This document shows, one piece after another, positions 1-11,198 of a DNA stretch of 14,082 bases (position 1 is the first letter of the stretch; each line of letters starts with the position of its first letter). The DNA is taken from positions 1 through 14,082 of the forward strand of contig JAJZPJ010000056.1 of the NCBI GenBank assembly GCA_021811225.1. Reading direction: 5' to 3'. The translations under genes and the position numbers were made by a program. The notes beneath the pieces are model-generated. The model saw nothing but the letters and a program-made list of their open reading frames with translations, searched no databases and was not told the origin of the DNA. This DNA is from Pseudomonadota bacterium (GTDB lineage Bacteria; Pseudomonadota; Gammaproteobacteria; Burkholderiales; Rhodocyclaceae).

Positions 1-2
1 TG

Positions 3-1544
3 GAGATCCCGGAGAAGCTGTTCATCAATGTGAGCCCGAGTTGCCTGCGCGACCCGAGCTTCATGAACGGCGAGACCGCGGCGCTGCTCGAACGGCTCGG
101 CCTGAGAACCGGCCAGATCATCATCGAACTCACCGAGAACCAGCACATCAGCGACTTCTCGGCGCTGCGCGACACCTTGGGCGCCTACCGCGACCTGGGC
201 TACCAGATCGCCATCGACGATCTGGGCGAGGGCTTTTCCAACCTGAGGATGTGGTCGGAGGTGCGCCCCGAATTCGTCAAGATCGACCGCCACTTCATCA
301 GCGGCATCGAACAGGACGCGCTCAAGTTCCAGCTGGTGCGGGCCATGCACGACATCGCCGACACCTGCAATTCGCGCATCATCGCCGAGGGCATCGAGAC
401 CGACGCCGAGTTCGCCACCGTCCGCGATCTGGGCATCGAGCTCGGCCAGGGCTACCGCATCTGCCGCCCGCAGGCCGATCCGGCGCGCGTCCCGGTCGAA
501 GCCATACGCGCGCTGATCGAGGACAGCGCCGTCATCATTTTCCCGCAGGAACATTCGCAGGCCACCACCATCCGCAAGCTGCTGCGCCACGTCGCGCCGC
601 TCTCGCCGGCCATGGAAAACGACAAGGTCTATGCGCACTTCGAACAGAATCCGGAACTGCACGTGCTGCCGGTGGTCGATAAGGATCGCCCGCTGGGCAT
701 GGTCAATCGCCACAGTCTGATCGACCGCTTCGCCCGCCCATTCCAGCGCGAAATCTACGGCAGAAAATCCTGCACCCAGTTCATGGATGCGGCGCCGCTG
801 ATGGTCGATCACAAGACCAGCGTGCAGGAGGTCGGGCGCCTGCTCTCCTCCTCGGCCCAACACCATATCTTCGACGGCTTCATCATCACCGAGCAGGGGC
901 GCTACATCGGCGTGGGCAACAGCCAGGACCTGATGGCGCTGATCACCGACATGCAGATGCGCGCCGCGCGCTACGCCAATCCGCTGACCCAGCTGCCGGG
1001 CAACGTGCCGATCAACGAGCATATGGAGCGCCTGCTGGAACGCGGCGCCTACTTCGTCGCCTGCTATTGCGACATCGACCACTTCAAGCCCTACAACGAT
1101 GCCTACGGCTACCGCAAGGGCGACGACGTGATCCTGATGCTGGGCAAGCTGCTCGCCGGATTGGTCGATCCGCAAGCCGACTTCGTCGGCCACATCGGCG
1201 GCGACGACTTCATGCTGCTCCTGCAATGCGAGGACTGGGAAGTCCGCTGTGCCCGCATGCTGCGCCAGTTCGACGAACGCATGGAGAACTTGTTGGCGCC
1301 GGAGGATCTGGCGCGCGGCGGGCTCTCCGGCGAGGACCGGCGCGGCCAGCTCTGCTTCCACGCGCTGCCGGCGCTGTCGATCGGCTGCGTCCGCGTCGAG
1401 CCGCAGATTTTCTCGTCACACCACGAAATATCGATGGCCGTCAGCTACGCCAAGAAACAGGCGAAAAAGACCGCCGGCAGCTCCCTGTTCGTCGAGCGCC
1501 GACGCCTGGCACCCGCCTCCGGCGGGCCTTCAGCGAAGAACTGA
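3..1544 (+). CDS. EAL-CBS-GGDEF cyclic-di-GMP signalling protein (5' partial)
   Basis: This is the C-terminal 513 residues of a cyclic-di-GMP enzyme. The frame is open from base 3 and already inside an EAL domain (LFINVSP), so the GTG at 30 is internal and the true start lies outside the window. The EAL domain spans about residues 1-165 of the fragment. It keeps the metal and catalytic positions of active phosphodiesterases: the Asn of FINVSP, Glu of ELTE, the DD pair in IDDLG, Lys of VKID, Glu of AEGIET and Gln of GQGY. The EAL tripeptide itself is not visible. A CBS-domain pair follows at about 190-315, then a GGDEF domain at about 325-495 with intact DIDHFKPYND and GYRKGD motifs. The signature reads GGDDF, and the inhibitory RxxD site reads PQAD, so its Arg is missing. 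No membrane segment is visible. EAL before GGDEF is the reverse of the common order. Activity of the cyclase half is uncertain. Confidence 0.93.
   Translation, partial: EIPEKLFINVSPSCLRDPSFMNGETAALLERLGLRTGQIIIELTENQHISDFSALRDTLGAYRDLGYQIAIDDLGEGFSNLRMWSEVRPEFVKIDRHFISGIEQDALKFQLVRAMHDIADTCNSRIIAEGIETDAEFATVRDLGIELGQGYRICRPQADPARVPVEAIRALIEDSAVIIFPQEHSQATTIRKLLRHVAPLSPAMENDKVYAHFEQNPELHVLPVVDKDRPLGMVNRHSLIDRFARPFQREIYGRKSCTQFMDAAPLMVDHKTSVQEVGRLLSSSAQHHIFDGFIITEQGRYIGVGNSQDLMALITDMQMRAARYANPLTQLPGNVPINEHMERLLERGAYFVACYCDIDHFKPYNDAYGYRKGDDVILMLGKLLAGLVDPQADFVGHIGGDDFMLLLQCEDWEVRCARMLRQFDERMENLLAPEDLARGGLSGEDRRGQLCFHALPALSIGCVRVEPQIFSSHHEISMAVSYAKKQAKKTAGSSLFVERRRLAPASGGPSAKN
1512..1526 (-). 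terminator. Hairpin 3 nt past glmM stop, candidate terminator stem
   Basis: A perfect 6-bp inverted repeat (CCCGCC, 3-nt loop TCC, GGCGGG) begins three bases after the glmM stop codon when read on the minus strand. It lies inside the last codons of the convergent EAL-GGDEF gene. No U-tract follows on the minus strand, so intrinsic termination is unproven. The position is suggestive, but GC-rich coding sequence can produce such repeats by chance. Confidence 0.3.
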
Positions 1545-2897
1545 GTCTACGGCGGCGCGCGCCGCCGCCGCGATCTGCTCGGCCGAGCGCGTCACGGCTT
1601 TGCCGTCCTCGCCCTCGACCATCACCCGCAACAGCGGCTCGGTACCCGAGGCGCGCAGCAGTACCCGGCCGCGGCCGTCGAGTTCGCGCGTCGCCGCGTC
1701 GGCAGCCGTGCGTATGCCGGCATCGGCGTGCCAGTCGAAGGCGGCGGGCAGACGAACGTTGATCAGGCGCTGCGGATACATGACCAGATCGGCACAGGCC
1801 TCGCCCAGGGTTTCATTGTTGCTGCGCAGCGCCGCCAGCACCTGCAGCGCGGCGATGATGCCGTCGCCGGTGCTGTGCTTGTCCAGACAAATGATGTGCC
1901 CGGAATTCTCCCCGCCCAGCATCCAGCCCTTCTCCTCCTGCATCTCCAGCACGTAGCGGTCGCCCACCCGGGCACGGGCGAAGGCGATCCCGAGTCGCGC
2001 CAGCGCGTGCTCGAAGCCGAGATTGCTCATCAAGGTGCCGACCACGCCGCCGGTCAGGACGTTCCGCCTGGCGCGCTGGCGGGCGATGATGTAGAGCAGC
2101 TGGTCGCCATCGAAGAGCCGGCCCTCGGCGTCGGCCATCAGCAGACGGTCGGCGTCGCCGTCTACCGCGATGCCCAGATCGGCGCGGTGCTCCAGCAGCG
2201 CGAGACGCAAAGACTCCGGCGCGGTGGCGCCGACGCCGTCGTTGATGTTCACGCCGTTGGGCGAAACGCCGACCTTGACCACCTCGGCGCCCAGTTCGTG
2301 GAACACCGCCGGGGCTACCTGATAGGCGGCGCCGTGGGCGCAGTCGATGGCGATCTTCAGGCCGCGCAGGTCCAGGTCGTTGGGGAAGGTGCTCTTGCAG
2401 AATTCGATGTAGCGGCCCGGGGCATCGTCGATGCGGCGGGCGCGGCCGAGGTGCGCGGAGTCCAGGCAGCCCATGGGCTGATCGAGGCGGGCCTCGATCT
2501 CGGCCTCGACCGCGTCGGGCAGCTTCCTGCCGTCGGCCGAGAAGAACTTGATGCCGTTGTCGGGATAGGGATTGTGCGAGGCCGAGACCACCACGCCCGC
2601 CTGCAGCCGCAGCGCGCGCGTGAGGTAGGCCACCGCCGGCGTCGGCATCGGTCCGCAGAGCATGACATCGACCCCCGCCGCGGAAAAGCCCGCCTCCAGC
2701 GCCGCCTCCAGCATGTAGCCGGAGACCCGCGTGTCCTTGCCGATCAATACCGCCGGCCGCTCGCCGACCGGCAGCGATTCGCGCGCCACCAGGGTGGTGC
2801 CGGCGGCGAAGCCCAGGCGCATGACGAAATCCGGCGTGATCGGCAACTCGCCGACCCGCCCGCGCACCCCGTCGGTGCCGAAGTATTTCTTACTCAT
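1530..2897 (-). CDS. glmM: Phosphoglucosamine mutase GlmM
   Basis: GlmM converts glucosamine-6-phosphate to glucosamine-1-phosphate in the cytoplasm, the step before UDP-N-acetylglucosamine for peptidoglycan and lipopolysaccharide. The 455-residue protein has the normal family length and starts KYFGTDGVRG. All four active-site elements are present: the phosphoserine loop SASHNP (catalytic Ser107), the magnesium loop DGDADR at 246-251, the sugar-binding GENSGH at 329-334, and the C-terminal phosphate-binding loop RASGTEPLLRVMVEG at 415-429. The SASHNP and GENSGH forms indicate GlmM rather than phosphoglucomutase or phosphomannomutase. The ATG overlaps the folP stop as ATGA, and a GGAGG lies 4 nt upstream of it inside folP, so the pair is translationally coupled. 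The 3' end overlaps the convergent EAL-GGDEF gene by 15 bp. Confidence 0.97.
   Translation of the reverse strand: MSKKYFGTDGVRGRVGELPITPDFVMRLGFAAGTTLVARESLPVGERPAVLIGKDTRVSGYMLEAALEAGFSAAGVDVMLCGPMPTPAVAYLTRALRLQAGVVVSASHNPYPDNGIKFFSADGRKLPDAVEAEIEARLDQPMGCLDSAHLGRARRIDDAPGRYIEFCKSTFPNDLDLRGLKIAIDCAHGAAYQVAPAVFHELGAEVVKVGVSPNGVNINDGVGATAPESLRLALLEHRADLGIAVDGDADRLLMADAEGRLFDGDQLLYIIARQRARRNVLTGGVVGTLMSNLGFEHALARLGIAFARARVGDRYVLEMQEEKGWMLGGENSGHIICLDKHSTGDGIIAALQVLAALRSNNETLGEACADLVMYPQRLINVRLPAAFDWHADAGIRTAADAATRELDGRGRVLLRASGTEPLLRVMVEGEDGKAVTRSAEQIAAAARAAVDSVLR
1550..1567 (+). terminator. 18-nt palindrome 5 nt past the EAL-GGDEF gene stop
   Basis: A perfect 18-nt palindrome (CGGCGGCGC / GCGCCGCCG) starts five bases after the stop of the EAL-CBS-GGDEF gene. 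As RNA it would form a 7-bp stem with a GCGC loop. It sits in the last codons of glmM, in an alanine-rich stretch where GCG and GCC codons alone could create it. There is no following T-run. It is a candidate transcript end or processing site only. Confidence 0.25.
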
Positions 2898-3757
2898 GAC
2901 GCCTCCATGATATCGGGCTGCCCGCGCTCATCTGCGCTCAACGCCTGCCACACCGCCAGCGCATCCCGGGTCGCCGCCACGTCGTGCACGCGCAGGACAT
3001 GGGCGCCTGCCTGTGCCGCCAGCAGCGCCGCGGCGACGCTGGCGTGGATGCGGCCGCCCACCGGCCGGCCGGTGATCTCGCCGAGCATGGATTTGCGCGA
3101 GACGCCGACCAATACCGGGAGGCCCAGGTCCAGGATGCGCGCGAGGTCCCGGAACAGCGCGACGTTGTGCTCGATGCGCTTGCCGAAGCCGAAGCCCGGA
3201 TCGATCACGATGCGGGCGCGGGCTATCCCGGCCGCCTCGGCCGCTTTGACGCGCAGCGCGAGAAAATCCCTCACCTCGGTGACGACGTCTTGGTAGCGCG
3301 GATCGTCCTGCATGGTGCGCGGCAGGCCGCGCATGTGCATCAGGCAGACCGCCGCGCCGCTTTGCGCCACCGCCTCCATGGCGCCGGGCGACTGCAGCGC
3401 GGCGATGTCGTTGATCAGGTCGGCCCCCGCGGAGACGGCAGCACGCATCACTTCGGGCTTGACGGTATCCACCGAGAGCGGTACGCCGCAATCGCGCAGG
3501 GCTTCGAGCACCGGCAGCAGACGATCGATCTCCTCCTGGACCGCGACCGGCGGCGCGCCCGGGCGGGAGGATTCCGCGCCGATGTCGAGCAGATCGGCGC
3601 CCTCCGCCACCAGCCGCCAGCCGTGCGCCACGGCGCGCCCGGGATCGGCGGCAAAGCCGTCGCCCGAGAACGAGTCGCTGGTGACATTGACGATGCCCAT
3701 CACCAGCGGCCGCGCCAGCGACAGCGTGAAGCGGCCGCAATCCAGTTTCATGGCCAT
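2894..3757 (-). CDS. folP: Dihydropteroate synthase FolP
   Basis: FolP condenses 6-hydroxymethyl-7,8-dihydropterin pyrophosphate with p-aminobenzoate to dihydropteroate, the sulfonamide-targeted step of folate synthesis. With this start it has 287 residues. Family motifs in order: VMGIVNVT (Asn24), DIGAESSRPGA, LSVDTVKPEV (Asp97), INDI (Asn116), CLMHMRGLPRTMQ, IDPGFGFGK (Asp186), GVSRKS (Lys222) and LRVHDV (Arg256, His258). Loop 1 reads NVTSDSFSGDG where most family members have NVTPDSFSDGG, and loop 2 has Ser for the usual Thr of ESTRPGA. Start choice is uncertain. ATGs lie at 3775, 3757 and 3751. I chose 3757 because a GAGG precedes it by 10 nt and because 3751 or 3757 matches the E. coli N-terminal length. 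The stop overlaps the glmM start by 4 nt. Confidence 0.95.
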   Translation of the reverse strand: MAMKLDCGRFTLSLARPLVMGIVNVTSDSFSGDGFAADPGRAVAHGWRLVAEGADLLDIGAESSRPGAPPVAVQEEIDRLLPVLEALRDCGVPLSVDTVKPEVMRAAVSAGADLINDIAALQSPGAMEAVAQSGAAVCLMHMRGLPRTMQDDPRYQDVVTEVRDFLALRVKAAEAAGIARARIVIDPGFGFGKRIEHNVALFRDLARILDLGLPVLVGVSRKSMLGEITGRPVGGRIHASVAAALLAAQAGAHVLRVHDVAATRDALAVWQALSADERGQPDIMEAS

Positions 3758-3892
3758 CAGTATCTCGCCTCGCATCAGGATGCCGCCTGAAAAGTCGGCA
3801 AGGCCATCCAGGCAGAACGGCTGCGGACCTCGCCGCGTTCGAGGACCGTCCGACCGACCCCGATCGGGGAGGCAGGTCCGGTGCTGGGGGAG
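3758..3892. other. Gap between ftsH and folP with GC-rich inverted repeats
   Basis: This stretch separates the ftsH stop from the chosen folP start and contains no gene that I can support. On the minus strand it holds a nested inverted repeat at 3843-3879: outer arms GGACC/GGTCC and an inner 12-nt palindrome CCCCGATCGGGG at 3858-3869. A second imperfect stem with CCTCG/CGAGG arms follows it. No T-run follows, so it may be a processing site or a weak terminator between ftsH and folP. No clear promoter for folP was recognised. Confidence 0.35.
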
Positions 3893-5776
<1,884 letters not shown>

Positions 5777-5784
5777 GCTCGGTT

Positions 5785-5791
5785 CTCCTCC
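5785..5791 (-). promoter_or_regulatory. Strong ribosome binding site fixing the TTG start of ftsH
   Basis: On the minus strand the sequence GGAGGAG ends 8 nt before the TTG at 5776. The first in-frame ATG, at 5767, would be 17 nt away, outside normal spacing. This decides in favour of the TTG. Confidence 0.75.
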
Positions 5792-5818
5792 GGCCGGTCA
5801 GGCCAGGGTAAATGAAAG

Positions 5819-5847
5819 ATTCTAGAGCCGATCGGGCCGGGGTGCAA
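5819..5847 (-). promoter_or_regulatory. Sigma70-like promoter upstream of ftsH
   Basis: In the 98-bp gap between rlmE and ftsH the minus strand carries TTGCAC (5842-5847), a 17-bp spacer and TAGAAT (5819-5824, five of six consensus bases). The predicted transcript would start about 35 nt before the TTG, leaving room for the strong ribosome binding site. The -35 matches at only three positions. I see no clear sigma32 heat-shock boxes, although ftsH is heat-induced in E. coli. ftsH can probably be transcribed both from here and by read-through from rlmE. Confidence 0.5.
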
Positions 5848-5874
5848 ACTGGCGCCCGCATCGTCAACTCGCGC

Positions 5875-6495
5875 TCAAGGGCGTTTTTTCCGCGCCAAAA
5901 GAAAGGTCTCTGCGCTGCGCCCCCTCGAGGCCGCCGGTTTGCGCACCAATATCTGTTCGAAAACCGGCCGCAAGGACTCGCGCAACTCCATGTAACCGGC
6001 GCCCTGGAATACTTTGACCAGCATGTCGCCGCCGGGCTTCAAGTGTTCCTTGGCAAACTCCAGCGTCAGTTCCGCCAGATGCATCACCCGGGCCTGATCG
6101 GAGAGCTGGATACCCGACATATTGGGTGCCATGTCGGATAAAACAAGGTCGACCGCGCGACCGCCCAGGCTGGCCTCGAATCGCCGCAGCACTTCGTCCT
6201 CGCGGAAATCGCCCTGGATGAACTCGACGCCATGGACCGGCACCATCTCCAGCAGATCCAGCGCGTAGAGCCGGCCGCCGGGCTGGATGCGCCGCGCGGC
6301 CAGCTGCGACCAACTGCCCGGCGCCGCGCCCAGATCGACCACCGCCATGCCCGGCCGCAGCAGATGCTCCTTGTCGTCGATCTCCATCAGCTTGAACACC
6401 GCGCGCGAGCGCCAGCCTTCCGCCCTCGCCCGCAGCACGTAGGCATCGTTGATGTGCTCGTGGATCCACGCCTTGTTGGTCTTGTGCTTCTTCAA
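5875..6495 (-). CDS. rlmE: 23S rRNA 2'-O-methyltransferase RlmE (RrmJ/FtsJ)
   Basis: RlmE methylates the 2'-O of U2552 in the 23S rRNA A-loop on late 50S particles, using S-adenosylmethionine. The protein has 206 residues, about the size of E. coli RlmE. It shows the SAM-binding motif DLGAAPGSWSQ (54-64) and the full K-D-K-E catalytic tetrad: Lys35, Asp121 (LSDMAP), Lys161 (LVKVFQG) and Glu196 (SRGRSAETFLL). Each is exactly three residues earlier than its E. coli counterpart. The start is TTG at 6493-6495. An in-frame stop lies two codons upstream, so no longer form is possible, and a shorter form would cut into the domain. The ribosome binding site is weak (a G-run about 11 nt upstream). It is transcribed toward ftsH, with 98 bp between them, and diverges from yhbY with only 16 bp between start codons. 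Confidence 0.95.
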   Translation of the reverse strand: MKKHKTNKAWIHEHINDAYVLRARAEGWRSRAVFKLMEIDDKEHLLRPGMAVVDLGAAPGSWSQLAARRIQPGGRLYALDLLEMVPVHGVEFIQGDFREDEVLRRFEASLGGRAVDLVLSDMAPNMSGIQLSDQARVMHLAELTLEFAKEHLKPGGDMLVKVFQGAGYMELRESLRPVFEQILVRKPAASRGRSAETFLLARKKRP

Positions 6496-6505
6496 GCTTT
6501 ACAAT
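6476..6505 (+). promoter_or_regulatory. Candidate yhbY promoter inside the rlmE 5' end
   Basis: On the plus strand TTGGTC (6476-6481), an 18-bp spacer and TACAAT (6500-6505) form a plausible sigma70 promoter. Transcription would start about 7 nt after the -10, at or next to the yhbY ATG at 6512. That fits the absence of a ribosome binding site there and would give a leaderless or nearly leaderless mRNA. The -35 lies within rlmE codons. The call rests on box matching alone. Confidence 0.4.
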
Positions 6506-6511
6506 GCCCCC

Positions 6512-6955
6512 ATGAACAGTCAAAACTCCGTCACCCCCGGGATGGGCGCCAAAGCGCCTGCCGTGCTTTTGACACCGGCCCAGCGCCGGACGTTGCGCGC
6601 GCGCGCCCACGAACTCTCCCCGGTCGTCAGTATCGCGCAGAAGGGCCTGACGGCGTCAGTGCTGCAGGAAATAGAACGCTGCCTCGCCGCCCACGAACTG
6701 GTCAAGATCCGCGTCTTCGACGCCGAACGCGAAGCGCGCGAGGCGCTGCTGGCAGAGATCTGCGCCGAACTCGGCGCCGCCCCGGTCCAGCATATCGGCA
6801 AGCTGCTGGTCATCTGGCGCGAGCAGCCGGCGGCCGCAACCACGGCCGTCAAACCGGCGCCGAAGCGCCGGGCGGCGTCCAGGCTGACCAAGAAGGCGGC
6901 CGCGGCCAAGACCGAAAGATCCGCCAGGGCCACGCCGCGGCGTGTAGCCCGATAA
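6512..6955 (+). CDS. yhbY: YhbY family RNA-binding ribosome assembly protein
   Basis: YhbY-type proteins carry a single CRM (CRS1-YhbY) domain and bind pre-50S ribosomal particles during assembly. The domain is clear at residues about 20-106: LTPAQRRTLRARAHELSPVV, the RNA-contact loop AQKGLT, then LQEIERCLAAHELVKIRV and the ending GKLLVIWRE. The protein is 147 residues, about 50 longer than E. coli YhbY. The extra length is a short N-terminal segment and a lysine/arginine/alanine-rich tail (about 107-147), probably disordered and RNA-binding. The start is uncertain. ATG 6512 lacks a Shine-Dalgarno, ATG 6542 is an alternative, and a longer reading back to 6449 would overlap rlmE and adds hydrophobic sequence foreign to the family. 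It is divergent from rlmE, as in E. coli, and convergent with the DUF4149 gene. Confidence 0.88.
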   Translation: MNSQNSVTPGMGAKAPAVLLTPAQRRTLRARAHELSPVVSIAQKGLTASVLQEIERCLAAHELVKIRVFDAEREAREALLAEICAELGAAPVQHIGKLLVIWREQPAAATTAVKPAPKRRAASRLTKKAAAAKTERSARATPRRVAR

Positions 6956-6999
6956 GCCGCGGCAGGAATCTCAGCGGCGGCCGACAGTCGTCGGGCTAC
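6944..6999. repeat. REP-like inverted repeat spanning two convergent gene ends
   Basis: A perfect 9-bp inverted repeat, GTAGCCCGA (6944-6952) and TCGGGCTAC (6991-6999), encloses 38 nt. Inside it is a second stem, GCCGC (6956-6960) with GCGGC (6974-6978). It covers the last codons and stop of yhbY and the stop of the convergent DUF4149 gene. The left half resembles the GTAGCCCGGATAAG beginning of dispersed REP-like repeats that I recall from proteobacterial genomes. It could act as a bidirectional terminator or an mRNA 3'-end stabiliser. No T-run is present and no second copy was seen in the window. Confidence 0.45.
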
Positions 7000-7480
7000 C
7001 CCCGTCCGGGTGTCTCCAGCGAAAGCCCGGCCTGCTCTGCAACACTACCAGCGCCAGCCCAGCCAGGCATTCGATCAGATAGAGGCCGCTCGATACGCCG
7101 TGCCAGGCCATGAACCGGTCGCGCAGCACGCTCTCCATAACGCTGCGCGGCCAAGCTTCCGCCTTCAGATGCGCGAGTATCGGCTGGATACCGAAGTGTC
7201 CGGCCAGAACCAGGGCGAGCATCAGCAGCACCAGCCAGAAAGCCCCTGACCTCAAGGCACCGATGCCTCGTCGGGCGACTTGGAACAGCAGCAGATAGGC
7301 GGCGCAAGCCACGCCGAGCCAGGTCTGACCCGTGAACAAGATCCCGGCGATGTTGCCGGCCAGGCTGCGGTCGGCGAGCTGGGCGAACAGCAGCGGCGTC
7401 ACCAGGCCGCCGACGGCCCACAGGCTGCCGACCCAGAGGGTGAGCACGACGGAGTAGAGCGCGTCCGCCAGCCTAGTCAT
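6971..7480 (-). CDS. DUF4149 family integral membrane protein
   Basis: This is a 169-residue inner-membrane protein of unknown function in the DUF4149 (TMEM205-like) family. About four membrane helices are visible, at roughly residues 9-32, 44-68, 79-102 and 131-148. The ends are polar, and the C-terminal tail is rich in Arg, Gly and Pro. A hydrophilic segment between helices 3 and 4 ends in the motif WHGVSS (126-131), which I recall as typical of the family. The gene starts 4 nt after the greA stop and is the last gene of the carA operon. Its end faces yhbY across 15 bp. Small membrane proteins of this kind next to greA are common in betaproteobacteria. The sequence gives no substrate or partner, so no function is assigned. 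Confidence 0.85.
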   Translation of the reverse strand: MTRLADALYSVVLTLWVGSLWAVGGLVTPLLFAQLADRSLAGNIAGILFTGQTWLGVACAAYLLLFQVARRGIGALRSGAFWLVLLMLALVLAGHFGIQPILAHLKAEAWPRSVMESVLRDRFMAWHGVSSGLYLIECLAGLALVVLQSRPGFRWRHPDGGSPTTVGRR

Positions 7481-7484
7481 GGCT

Positions 7485-7957
7485 TCAGAGGTATTTCACG
7501 GCGAGCACTTCGTACTCGCGCACGCCGCCCGGGGTGTGCACTTCGGCGACGTCGCCCTCGAACTTGCCGATCAGGGCGCGCGCCACCGGCGAGTTGACCG
7601 AGACCTTGCCGGCCTTGATGTCGGCCTCGTCGTCGCCGACGATCTGGTAGCTGACCGTCTTGCCGCCCTCGACGTCCTCCAGTTCGACCGTGGCGCCGAA
7701 GACCACGCGGCCGTCGGCGTCGAGCAGCTTGGGATCGATGATCTGGGCATTGCCGAGCTTGCCCTCGACCTCCTTGATGCGGCCCTCGATGAAGCCCTGG
7801 CGCTCCTTGGCGGCGTCGTACTCGGCGTTCTCGGAGAGGTCGCCGTGGGATCTCGCCTCGGCGATCGCGGCGATGACGGCGGGACGCTCCACGGTCTTCA
7901 GACGGTGCAGCTCGGCGCGCAAGAGCTCGGCGCCGTGCACGGTGATGGGGACTTTGC

Positions 7958-7961
<4 letters not shown>
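7485..7961 (-). CDS. greA: Transcription elongation factor GreA
   Basis: GreA binds the secondary channel of RNA polymerase and stimulates cleavage of backtracked RNA, rescuing stalled elongation complexes. The 158-residue protein has the normal length. The N-terminal coiled coil (about 1-75) carries the tip sequence HGDLSENAEYDAAKERQ with the acidic residues Asp41 and Glu44 that hold the catalytic magnesium. The C-terminal FKBP-like domain (about 80-158) includes GATVELEDVEGG and SVNSPVARALIGKFEGD. The start ATG overlaps the carB stop as ATGA, and no ribosome binding site is evident, so its translation probably depends on carB. Placing greA after carB ties polymerase rescue to the pyrimidine/arginine operon, an arrangement I recall from other betaproteobacteria. 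Confidence 0.97.
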
Positions 7962-11188
<3,227 letters not shown>

Positions 11189-11198
11189 GGTCGGGGTT

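Noticed and set aside
6449..6511. Longer YhbY starting at 6449
   Set aside because: The added segment is Cys/Leu/Phe-rich, antisense to the rlmE start, and lies upstream of the likely promoter -10.
6518..6523. TTGACT on the minus strand as -35 of an rlmE promoter
   Set aside because: Any suitably spaced -10 is poor (TAAAGC), and the start would fall past the rlmE TTG, so it cannot serve the start that the protein alignment requires.
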